The notes under the pieces were generated by a model, which saw nothing but the letters and a program-made list of their open reading frames with translations, was not told where the DNA came from and made no database searches. Below are positions 54,673 through 64,000 of a stretch of 64,000 nucleotides of DNA, in pieces. Origin of the DNA: Ephydatia muelleri (lineage: Eukaryota > Porifera > Demospongiae > Spongillida > Spongillidae); contig JABACO010000002.1 of assembly GCA_013339895.1 (NCBI GenBank), positions 5,340,235 through 5,404,234 of the forward strand. The letters are read 5' to 3'. Positions within the stretch are counted from its first letter, which is position 1. Each line of letters begins with the position of its first letter. The translations under genes were made by a program, and so were the position numbers.

Positions 54673-54846
54673 AAGGCCGGCATACACGGGGCGACTTCCT
54701 GCCGATTTGTCGCATGCAACTCAAATGAATATGGACAAATGTTCCGCAAACCATCAGTAAACTAAACAATTACGGAACTTTTACCCATATTTATTCGAGT
54801 TGCATGCGACAAGTCGGCAGGAAGTCGCCCCGTGTATGCCAACCTT
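54673..54846. mobile_element. MITE with about 75-bp terminal inverted repeats
   Basis: Starts AAGGCCGGCATACACGGGGC and ends with its near complement. The arms extend through GACTTCCTGCCGA, GTCGCATGCAACTC and more weakly beyond. The central 25 bp is unique. No gene. Target duplication not resolved. Confidence 0.85.
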
Positions 54847-54849
54847 AAC

Positions 54850-55555
54850 CTCAAAGATCTTCACTGAACAGTTTCTTTACTAAGCATAAGCTTTGCTTTG
54901 TCAGAATTACCTCTAGTACTTACACTTCTTTCCCATTCATCCAAATACCCCTAGAAGTTCCTTTTTAACCACTAGTAAAGATAGATGTAACAGTATGTGT
55001 TACACACTTTGCCTAATGAATGCCTACCAAACTTACAGACAACCTGTCATTGGTGCATGATGTGTATGGCATAAGATTGGATTAAATTTTTTTGAAATGC
55101 TCATTAGGGCTTCTCACAAGATGTGCACACAATCGACTATAAAGGGCACATAGTTGTGAACAATAGGCAGTACTACATGTGCATTTTATCCCAAAAATCA
55201 GCATAGAAGAGCTTACAATGTGTATGGTTGATGAAAATGCTAAACCATATGATGAAATGTTAGGAAAACTTAGTCTCTACTTTGGCCTTTATTTCACCAC
55301 TACAACATAATGCTTCCACCATCGCATGCAACTTAGCCGTTTCTAACCAGTGCACATCTGAGTTTCCAGGACAAATTGTACATGTGTTTACTAAATTTGA
55401 AAACTTCAACCATATCTTTGCAGTCAAGAATATCAAGGATATTCTTTTGAACATGTCTGCATTATAGATGCACTTTCCATGTGTGGTCTGCCATTCACAA
55501 TTATGTGAAATGAACAGTGTAACAGTAGATGGTGTTATTTGGCAGTTCAGCTAAC
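54850..55555. other. Spacer
   Basis: AT-rich, no supported feature. Confidence 0.4.
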
Positions 55556-55559
55556 CTGG

Positions 55560-56450
55560 ATATCAGTTTGTGTAGTTTCATTGCTCCAACCTCCTCCAAG
55601 TGGTGGTAGATGCTGACAGCCTAGCCTTCAGTAAATTTGTTCCATGCATCTCAAGAGGTTCCTTCAAGATGCCTTGCAGGACAAATGTCACCAAAATGAT
55701 ACACAGGTGTTATTAATAAAGAGGACAGCAGTTGCATTGTCACAAACAAGGTTCAACCGGCCGTAGATCTCATTGAGTACAACGAACTTTGGCTGGCATG
55801 TGGAGGTGGCAAGTCTAGAGGCAACTGAATAGATGATGGCAATGGCTTCCTTTCCCCAAGCCCCACATGTTTCAACCACCATAGGAACACATAAGCACCT
55901 TAGTTCTGAGCATTTCTGGTCATTAGATTGGTGCTTCCTTGACTCAGTGGTCTGCAGCAGCTGTGACCAACCCTCCCGGTTCCAAGAGAGTGATAGGATT
56001 TAGTGGTGAGGTGACGGACTCATCAAATACTGCTGCTCTGCCCAAGAACCAGTTGGGAAGTAGGGATGTCAGCTGGACAGGTATTGCTGTGGTCTCTACT
56101 TAAGTTATTGTGGACTTCCACCTTAACCCCTATGTGAGCCTGATGACAGGTTGTCCCTAATCCTATTTTGACAGGAGACCACATCACCACCAGATTTGCA
56201 TGGTGGCAAAGGTGATCAAGTACACTACCAGGCCCAATGCACATTGGGAGCCCTCTTTGAAGCATCAAGGCCAAACCACCATTTGATGGCAACCTGGAAA
56301 ACAGGGAGATCCATGTGAAGCTCTAAGATCTCAAAGGGCACAACAGAAAGCCAAGATGCAGCATGGAAGGAAGGAACTGACAAGAGATGCGCTTTGTTGC
56401 TAAGAAAATGAATGAGACAGATGGTGAGGTAAAGGCAGACCAAAGTCAGA
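55560..56450 (-). pseudogene. LINE ORF2 C-terminal fragment 1
   Basis: On the minus strand, three frames give KWWFGLDASKRAPNVHWA, GPGSVLDHLCHHANLVV (normally LDPLGHHA..C), GGDVVSCQNRIRDNL (normally GGD...RHN.LRD), VTSPLNPI and MVVETCGAWGKEAIAIIYSV ASRLATSTCQPK. This order of blocks is a C-terminal zinc/nuclease-like region of a LINE reverse transcriptase protein. The frame is broken at least four times. Confidence 0.75.
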
Positions 56451-56589
56451 CGAGCATTAGGAGGATGCTGCCTATGTGTGGTGGGGACAATGACCGAAAA
56501 CCTGTATTATGAATATAAATAAACATAAAAATAATAATGATTCCATTAAGTGGTGGCTGCACCAACACTGGTGCTGTACGTGTGACTCT

Positions 56590-56699
56590 CAGCAGGTGCA
56601 GCAGCCAGAGCTACTGAGGAGAGGAAGCATGAGGCCAATGTTGCAAAGTGCAAGGAGCTGGGGTGGGTCTGTCTTCATGATAGTGGAAGCATATGGTGC

Positions 56700-56730
<31 letters not shown>

Positions 56731-56850
56731 TGGGCGCTTACCAACCATTTCCAACAAGGCTAGGACAGTGCTTATTGCCAACATTTATGGCAGGTTGAAC
56801 CTGAACCTTGTCAGAATCAACACACTGCCATAGTCTTTGCCTCTAACAAC
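56590..56850 (+). pseudogene. LINE ORF2 C-terminal fragment 2
   Basis: Plus strand: ATEERKHEANVAKCKELGWV, then a G run at 56701-56730 where the AYGAWG...ASRLA region should be, then IANIYGRLNLNLVRINT. Same family as fragment 1 in the opposite direction, with the catalytic end replaced by the homopolymer. Confidence 0.75.
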
Positions 56851-57295
56851 TAATCATAATAATTATACTGTAGTAACTGTAGTAGCACAACACTACAGAT
56901 ATAGTCCAGCTGGGGTCAATATACACAACTACATAGAGAATGTTGTTCTCTCAATGCTCCACCATTTTATATGGAGGACTTGATGCCTTGTCCCTGCTCC
57001 TGGTACATGACATCACTATGACATATTACCTACCCTGTTCACTACATTTCTCCCCTTTTATTTACCTAACCTGGTCACGCGATCAGATGGGGGGTGAGGT
57101 ATGCGAGATCCGTCCTTGTATTTGATGGTTGGTAGGGTTGTGATGAAACTGCTTCATGTAGCCATATGCAGCTATACATGGGGGCTCATGTGGTGAACCA
57201 TTGTGTTCAGACTGGTGCGTTGAGTTGATGAAAGGAGTGCACAGAAGAGATTATTAATGAACAACACCGAAACAGGAAGTAGAACATCACTATGC

Positions 57296-57400
57296 AAGGA
57301 GCTGGGGTGGGTCTGTCTTCATGATAGTGGAAGCATATGGTGATTGGGGGGGGGGGCGCTTACCAACCATTTCCAACAAGGCAAGGACAGTGCTTATTGC
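57296..57400 (+). pseudogene. LINE ORF2 fragment 3
   Basis: GCAAGGAGCTGGGGTGGGTC and the following 90 bp repeat 56650-56790 almost exactly, including a shorter G run (57344-57356) at the same place. A duplicate of fragment 2. Confidence 0.75.
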
Positions 57401-57405
57401 CAACG

Positions 57406-57665
57406 TTGAGGCTGAAATACATTTTAAGAATTGAAGATAAGATCCTCATACTCCCAGCTCTTTTGTGTTGATTAGATACAGCTCAACCAGACCCTTGGTT
57501 GTTTTAACATTTATAAGCATTGAACTCCACCATATAGGTGTGGAAGTCATGCTTGACTTGCAATAGCTATTTGATGCATGCAAAGGTAACTGAACAATAT
57601 CACCTTTGGTGTGTACAGAAAGTAAATATGCATATTTACACTTGTTTAAACAAGTAAATTCGAAC
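57406..57665. repeat. Left arm of a 255-bp inverted repeat
   Basis: Matches 58548-58805 in reverse complement: GAGGCTGAAATACATTTTAA, GATAAGATCCTCAT, CCAGCTCTTTTGTGTTGA, ATATCACCTTTGGTGTGTAC and ACTTG..TAA.CAAGTAAAT. About 880 bp lies between the arms. Confidence 0.85.
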
Positions 57666-57959
57666 CTTGACACTGCTATAGCCATAAGCTCATCAAAACG
57701 TATTTATTGCTAATACTATACCACTACTATAATAGTATATTATATTACAAATGAATATAAGACTACAAACAATTATTAAAAGAGAGAAAAAAAGAAAAAC
57801 ACACACACACACAAAACATTTTCAGCCCTCACCCACTGAATGCTGAAACCTAGCACAGGATAGCAAGGCTCTGGCGAACTAAGGTGAGGTTCAGTCTCTG
57901 ATAGATGCTTGTAATTTTCTTTGACGAGAGATATTTATTTTAATTTTACTATTATGGTG

Positions 57960-58135
57960 GAGGCTGTTGAGTTGGTGAGATTCAACTGGCCATAGATCTC
58001 ATTGAGAACAAGGGACTTTGGCCAGCATGTGGAAGTGGCAAGTCTGGAGGCAATTGTGCAGATGGCTTCCTTTCCCCAAACTTCATATGTTGCAACCAAC
58101 GTGGGGACACATACACACTAATGTTAAATATATGA
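57960..58135 (-). pseudogene. LINE ORF2 fragment 4
   Basis: Minus strand MLVATYEVWGKEAICTI, ASRLATSTCWPKSLVLNEIY GQLNLTN, the same block as at 55700-55880. It lies between the inverted repeat arms. Confidence 0.7.
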
Positions 58136-58547
58136 GAGGGGTGGGGTAGATGTGAAGGCTGAAAGACATACTGGTGCTGTTTATGATACTTTTCCCTAAT
58201 GACCAACAACTTTTAAACCTTGTTCCTTCTCAGATAGTATGGTGACCCCAATACATAGAAGTCACACAGTGCATGTAGATGGGGGAAGGTAATTGCAATG
58301 AATGAAAATTGTGACCATCATCTATACAAAACCTGATTAGATAAGTGAATTTGGACTAATAACTATGGACAGCCATAGTAACCTAAGACAAAAGCTCAAA
58401 CCCTTTACTGATATAAGTACAAACTTGCTCATCATTGTTTTAAAACTTGTAAGCATGTACTAAATATACCTTCGCTGGTGCGATTTTGTATTTACACTCA
58501 TACATTTTTCCTTTGATCAATTTTACACCAGCTTGTAATCTAATTTA

Positions 58548-58805
58548 CTTGCTTAGTCAAGTGTAAACATGCATATGTACCTTCTGTACACACCAAAGGT
58601 GATACTGTTCAGTTACGTTGCAGCATCAAATAGCTCAAGAATGACTCCCGCACCTATATGGTGGAGTTCAATGCTTATCAGTGTGAAGACAACCAAGGCT
58701 TTGTTGTGTGTCTGGTTGAGCTGTATCTAATGGTTTCCTCAACACAAAAGAGCTGGGAGGATGAGGATCTTATCTTAAATTTTTAAAATGTATTTCAGCC
58801 TACTG
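58548..58805. repeat. Right arm of the inverted repeat
   Basis: Complement of 57406-57665 with scattered substitutions and indels (about 85% identical by eye). Confidence 0.85.
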
Positions 58806-58809
58806 TGTG

Positions 58810-59335
58810 ACCAACTGAGGATACTCCTTGTATCTGGAATAATCAAACACTGTCTTTTTCAATACCCAACTATTCAGATCACTCATCCATCTCATATAAG
58901 TAGAAGGAACCACTGCCCACTTCTCTGTGCCTCCAGATTTTTTAAGGAGAATTTTGATTATCATTAACCATTATGTACATTAATGATAGAAACGGATATC
59001 TTCTAAGCTTAAAGGCATGAAATGAAGCAAAAAAGAAGTGTTGTATGAAGACCTACTGTAGTAGTTTAATTTTTAAGTATGCCTCAAACAAAAATCATGT
59101 GATATACTGCTGATGATTGACTGTATTGTTCCATACAATATTGATGTCCTGCAATGCAGCACTCACATTTTTCTTTTGACACTTAGATTTTGGTGCAAAC
59201 TCACTTAAACAGCTGGTCAGATATTCAGAACATGCATAAGATACACTCTGTACTATAAACAGATGCAACTATGATCATAAAGTGCTAACAATTGTAATGT
59301 TCTACTGAATTAAATGGCATACACGTTAAAATATA
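58810..59335. other. Spacer
   Basis: AT-rich, no supported feature. Confidence 0.4.
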
Positions 59336-60043
59336 TCAGTTATCCTCGTCTATAGGAACAGAATAATACGTAGTGCTTCGCGTTAGAATGGAGGTAGAAT
59401 TTGGTAGTGTTGGCCTACATAAGGCATCTGTGTTTTCTGTCTGTCTTGAGGACCTTCGGACATATGTCCTTACAATACATACGTGGATCATTACAAGTAA
59501 ACCAGCCGAATAGCTCCAACTTGGGTACAATAAGCCAGAAGCTACTTGTAAAGGAGTGCTGGCTGGATTATTCAGCCACTTCAAATATATCGCAATATAT
59601 ATACAGTAGCGTCGTTGATGCTGACGTTGGAGAATGTTAATGCAAAAGGAACGCTTGCCATGGGTATAGGAATAACGAGGCAACCAATGATGTATAGAGG
59701 TTCCAGCTTTTTCAGATTTTTGTCGAAGATGATATAGACGAACAAATGTACCACCAGACACGTGGTAGATGTTGCCTTCATCCATCCGAAGTAATAGAAA
59801 ACTGCATCGACAACAATGCATGGTGAATTCAGTCCCTGATTTCGAACATCCCACGGCTAAAAGGACAATACCGTAAACAGCTGCAGAGATGGTTTGGTAA
59901 ACAGTCAACCGATACAAAAGGGTTCGGTACAGCTTTAGCCTGAAAACCATTACGGCAGCCACTAAGCATAATACAACAGAAAACACTCCAAACACTATGT
60001 AGACTAAATCTTCAGCTACATCTTCGCACCACTGCGCGTTCAT
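59336..60043 (-). pseudogene. 7TM receptor-like gene lacking TM5-TM6
   Basis: Start MNAQWCEDVAEDL at 60043. TM1 LVYIVFGVFSVVLCLVAAV, TM2 LLYRLTVYQTISAAVYGIVL, then a one-base shift (about 59800) into a frame with TM3 ATSTTCLVVHLFVYIIFD and TM4 LEPLYIIGCLVIPIPMASV. After NVSINDATVYI the sequence goes straight to GLLYPSWSYSAGLLVMIHVC IVRTYV, which resembles TM7, and a cytoplasmic tail ending VPIDEDN. TM5 and TM6 (about 80-100 residues) are missing without an intron. I recall sponge receptors with LEPLY, P.G and TPSWGF.AGL..LIHICIV text. It is most likely a relic of such a receptor. Ligand and signalling are unknown. Confidence 0.7.
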
Positions 60044-60179
60044 GGCGCTAATATCGCGTATCTCAGCTATCTCAGCTCCAAGTAAACAATGTTGTTTCGT
60101 GCCCAGACATTTAGGTGATGTATGCTGTGAAATAGGTCTGGGCACGACCGGTATTGGAATTTGGCACTATACTTTATAT

Positions 60180-60392
60180 CAAACAGCTCCGCGGTAGGCT
60201 GTCGATCAAATCCTATATATTTAAGGGGTCGAAGCTGTTTTACTTGCTCTCTTTGATGATCGAATTCAGGTTATAGTCAACTGTAGTGAAATGCACATGG
60301 CTATCAATTGCAACACATCACGTGGTTACCAACACCGTACAGCCATGGATATACTAACACATCACAAATTACACAACCATACGCTACCCCCA
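60180..60392 (+). repeat. Dispersed repeat, copy B
   Basis: Second copy of 30490-30715. Together they differ by roughly 10 positions, for example GTAGGCTG against GTAAGCTG. Both lie in non-coding sequence; copy B ends next to the 7TM receptor. Confidence 0.85.
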
Positions 60393-60490
60393 CACACATG
60401 CGGCTAATAGCTAAACTTCATGTATAGATCCTCTATATTATCATCTCAGGCAAAAGCAATCGTACGCGTGCAAAACGATACCTCACGTGA

Positions 60491-60491
<1 letters not shown>

Positions 60492-60553
<62 letters not shown>
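60492..60553. repeat. Pure CA microsatellite
   Basis: (CA)31 approximately, uninterrupted. Confidence 0.9.
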
Positions 60554-60554
<1 letters not shown>

Positions 60555-60555
<1 letters not shown>

Positions 60556-61190
60556 ATAGATTGAAGACCTTACGGAACGGGATTGGAAACGCTGCATCTA
60601 TTCCAATTCAATGAAAATTTTCGTCCTTGTTTCGCATGAATCTAATTAAGTTCGCGCGGGCTTTCTTGGTGACATGAGAATTGGTGCGGACGTAGACAAC
60701 TGAATAGAAGGTAAAATAGACAGTTAAGATTCCCTAAAGTCTATAGATGGTTTCTAACTCTTTTGGTTACTTCAGACACAATGTATGTAAAGCTTTAGAG
60801 TGCGTGGATCACCAAAACAAGTCGATCAAGCGTTGCCAAAGCAAAGTGATATTTTTGTATGAATCGCCGTGGCAACATGCAGCATGTTCAAGCGACGAAG
60901 CATGCCTTGCTAAAACGCTCGATGTTTGAAGAATACCGTGGTGCTGGTTTGAAGAGAACAAGTCCCATGGCTTTAAAGTTACATAGCTTCAAACACAAAA
61001 AAGTAGCTATAATACCTTACGTGCCATATGGATTGTTGTGCTGTCACGAATATTTTGGTCCGCGTCTAATTTTTGTCCGGCCGGACAGAAACACGCTGCT
61101 CAAAATTGTCTGACCGGATAATTTTGGACGCTCAATTTGGTCCCACGTGGCATTTTTTTGTCCCAGGCGTTTTGAAGTTACTAGCGTTTT
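60555..61190. other. Region upstream of the integrase gene
   Basis: Short frames at 60747-61113 have no motif. TTTTGGTCC, TTTTTGTCC and CCGGCCGGAC words around 61050-61170 form partial inverted repeats (TTTTGTCCGGCCGGACAGAA at 61072), possibly a promoter or a TIR remnant. Confidence 0.4.
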
Positions 61191-61193
61191 GAA

Positions 61194-64000
61194 ATGTCTT
61201 CTGAATCTGAGACAGACATTGCCTGCAATTACAAGCTGACTGGCAAGTATCCTAAGGACTGTCCTCAAAACAAGAAAAGAACAATACGAAGACAAGCGAA
61301 GTCAATCATTTTGCAAAATGGAGAGGTGTGGAAGGAACGAAAAATGAACGGAAAGACTAAGGTGAGCGTGTCGTGTATGGCTTGCAATCAATAGAGCTGG
61401 TTGATTTGGTGGTGAAATAGGCCTAGCGCACAACCAATCAAGGCGATTGCATATGCTCATGATTTTTTACTTCAAATTTGATTTGTTTCTACAGCATAAA
61501 CTCTGACACATACATGTACTTCCACAACTCGATTGCGAGTTAGATCTCAATTATGATTTCATAGATAAGCGCGAGTGCAACATGTGCTGGTAAGCACTGT
61601 GAACTTCTATAAAAGCACTGCATGCCTGCATGTTTCATTTCGTAAAATTGTGCAGGTCGCTATAGCAGCTTAGCATTTTGTGAGCGATTTACGTATACAT
61701 GTATGTATTGCAGCCTTTATCAGGGAAAAATAACCGCTTGGAAACAGTGATTAACCTTGGATACATGTACATGTAGTCTTCAAGATTGACCACAGCCTTT
61801 TCGACGTTTTTTGTAATGCCAACTGTTTCTAGCTGTGAATTGTTGTTGCATTGTTTAAGAGCATTGTTGTATTCACTCAAATACATGTAGGTTGTGAAGC
61901 TCATTTCTGAAGCATTTGAAAAACAGAGGATCCTCCATTCATGCCATTCTGACCCTACCTCTGGCCACCTTTGGATTAAGCGGACGATCAAGCGAATTAG
62001 GGAACGTTTCACATGGAAGGGGCTTAATACTGAAGTTATTCAATTAGTAATTATGAAAAGTTATAAAAGAATGTTTTTGCATGATATTCGTTTTTTACAG
62101 GTAAAATCTTGTGAAGTTTGCCAAAGAAACTCTGCTAAGTTGGCTGTTGGTTCAACTGAGCTTCATCCGATTCCTGTAGTCACAACATGGCATCATGTGT
62201 CAATAGACTTTGTTGGACCTATTTCACCCATTTCAACATCAGGAAATAGGTCAGTCCATAGACTCTCAAAATGAACACCTTTGTGTGCATGCTTGGGTTT
62301 AAAATCAGTTGAATGTACATGTATGTATTTTGATAGTTTGTGCATAATGTCTGCATTTTTAATGATTTGCATCCAAAGATTCCGCATGCAGACTGCTTTA
62401 GTATATTAAATCATTTGCTTCTGAACTTTTATAGGTACATCCTCACATTGAGTGACCAGTTCTCAAAATGGGTTGAAGCAGTTGCAGTTCCGACTAAAGA
62501 AGCGCATCGAGTAGCAAGTGCACTGTACAAGGTGCACTGAATTATGTTTATATGGGTTAATTAATGTATCATTCTCATTGTGTAGATATTCATGCGGATG
62601 GGATTGCCCAATGTACTGACAACTGACAATGGTTCAGAGTTCAGAAACAAATTGAACGCTGCTATGCTGAAGAAGTTGGGAATAAGGCACTCATTCATTA
62701 CTCCTTACCATCCACAGGTACAATCTCATGATGTTTATTTCATTTGATCTTACAAAATGTTTTTGAACAGTCCATGGCCTTGATGAAAGGTACAATCAAA
62801 CTCTGCAGAGTATGCTTTCAAAAGCAGTAATGGGACATAAGGAGATGTGGGATGAGTTTATTGATTCTGCATACAATACCTCAACTCATGAATCAACTAC
62901 ATACTCTCCATTTGAAGTTATGTTTGGCAGAAAAGCTAGACTACCGGTTGAAGCAGATCTAAGGCCTATTCCAAGCAATTACGATTCCAGGTACAAGTAT
63001 TGTTCACATTTTTATTGCATGGTGTAGTATTTTTATTTCCCTTTTCTTTCAGACTTGCTCATGCACCAAATACATCCAACCAGATGGCACAGGTAGCCAA
63101 AGAAAGACAAGAAATTTTAAAGGATGTGAATCCTCACTGCACAGGTATACAGTAAATGTAACACCTGTATTATTTAATTAATAAACGTACTTATGATTCT
63201 AGGCAAAGCAAAAGCAGCATTATGATGCCAAGCATACAAGAGCCAAATTATTTGATGTTGGTGTGCAGGTATTTAAAAAGGATTTCCTTCGTAAAAAAAG
63301 AAAAGGGGGGAAACTGGATCCTCGATGGTTAGGACCATACATCATAACTCAAAAGCTCAGCAAGGGGTTTTACTCTTTGCAGTCTGTTGCAAATCCTTCT
63401 GACTGTGTCAAGCGAGTGAATGGAGCACATTGAAGGCATTCCATTCCCAAGAATATATGAGTAACTCTCAGGATCTCAGTCAGTCCTCATCACCATTGAC
63501 GCCTCGCCATTCCAGTCAGTCCACACCCAGTCACTCAGGTCATTCCTCACCCCATCACTTGAATCAGTTCTCATCCCAACATTCCAGTCAGCCTTCGCCC
63601 ATTCACTCCAGTCAGTCTACGCCACAGCATTCCAGTCAACCTCTGCTCATTCACTCCAGTCAGTCTACACCACAGCATTCCAGTCAGTCTACACCACAAC
63701 ATTCCAGTCAGTCTACACCACAGCATTCCAGTCAGTCTACACCACAGCATTCCAGTCAGTCTACACCACAGCATTCCAGTCAGTCTACACCACAGCATTC
63801 CAGTCAGTCTACACCACAGCATTCCAGTCAGTCTACACCACAGCATTCCAGTCAGTCTACACCACAGCATTCCAGTCAACTGTCAACAATTAACTCCAGT
63901 CAGTCCTTACCTAAGAGTCCTCATCAGTCTTCATCACATTTGTCAAAAGTGATCAGTTCAACTATATCTTCAGCTTCTGGCTGTCCATCAAACATTATTC
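61194..64000 (+). CDS. Gypsy/Ginger-type integrase gene with introns (partial at window end)
   Basis: Exons: 61194-61361, 61891-62046, 62101-62249, 62435-62531, 62586-62717, 62771-62990, 63053-63145 and 63203 onward, with GT-AG introns. An H2C2 integrase finger (ILHSCHSDPTSGHLWIKRTI, KSCEVCQRN), core Asp in HHVSIDFVGPI, Asp in LTTDNGSEFRNK and Glu in HGLDERYNQTLQ (DDE complete), then a GPY/F-like LDPRWLGPYIITQKLS. It then becomes a Ser/Pro/Gln tail with octapeptide repeats. Exon phases are consistent up to 62717; there is a one-base mismatch at 62717/62771, one at 63145/63203 and another near 63428 (GAH then LKAF). Spliceosomal introns and the unusual tail mean this is not a fresh retrotransposon; it is a Ginger-like transposon gene or a domesticated integrase. 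Confidence 0.8.
63590..63884 (+). repeat. 24-bp tandem repeat coding HSSQSTPQ
   Basis: At least ten direct units of CATTCCAGTCAGTCTACACC ACAG in the integrase reading frame, with degenerate units on both sides from about 63505 to 63935. Each adds eight residues (HSSQSTPQ). The near-identity of the central units points to recent expansion. Confidence 0.9.

Noticed and set aside
63571-63879. Minus-strand ORF of repeated LTGMLWCR units
   Set aside because: Shadow of the 24-bp repeat; the plus strand continues the integrase gene.

Overview
The window looks like invertebrate nuclear DNA, most likely from a sponge (Porifera) or another early-branching marine metazoan. This is an inference. The supports are compact genes with short GT-AG introns of about 50-60 bp, a truncated 7TM receptor of a type I associate with sponges, a DUF6589-like gene next to a RecQ-like helicase, a large number of CA/TG microsatellites, long G or C homopolymers, and a striking frequency of the palindrome TACATGTA. 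I see no bacterial operons, no CRISPR and no confidently supported tRNA or rRNA genes. Most sequence is transposon-derived, and many reading frames are broken by single-base shifts. These could be decay or residual long-read assembly errors, and the two cannot be separated here.

Layout. 0-5 kb: microsatellites, a decayed LINE reverse transcriptase and foldback repeats. 5.1-17.7 kb: one Ty3/gypsy element on the minus strand with an LTR at each end, gag, protease, RT, RNase H and integrase. It is nested: a CR1/L2-like LINE (13.3-17.3 kb) sits in gag and itself carries a palindromic CACTA-like MITE. A Mutator-like element with MULE transposase, SWIM finger, Ulp1-like protease and PHD finger (about 8.7-12.2 kb) sits in the protease region, whose two halves now lie on opposite strands, implying an inversion. 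18.3-23.75 kb: the clearest complete mobile element, with 190-bp terminal inverted repeats, a perfect 9-bp target-site duplication and two convergent genes, a RecQ-type helicase and a 7-exon DUF6589 protein. 24.4-27.2 kb: a probable unclassified element with subterminal repeats related to GTGTATAAC. 27-37 kb: AT-rich tandem repeats, a TE-related ORF, a microsatellite-rich minisatellite bounded by inverted repeats, a MITE-split pseudogene and a tandem segmental duplication.

37.2-38.1 kb holds the best uninterrupted gene, a cysteine-rich secreted-type protein. 39-42 kb has a 45-bp minisatellite with an inverted part, a perfect 34-bp-arm hairpin and a decayed gene ending in a PHD-like finger. 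45.2-51.5 kb is a multi-exon integrase-core gene interrupted by a protein-kinase gene (47.8-50.2 kb) between two copies of a catalytic exon and its TG minisatellite. 52-59 kb has dispersed inverted repeats, another MITE and four fragments of one LINE family. 59.3-60.1 kb is the 7TM receptor relic. 61.2 kb to the window end is a multi-exon gypsy/Ginger-type integrase gene with a C-terminal octapeptide repeat, cut off by the window edge.

The genes do not form one pathway. What unites the window is transposons nesting in each other, capturing or flanking host-type genes, and repeated exon or segment duplication and inversion.
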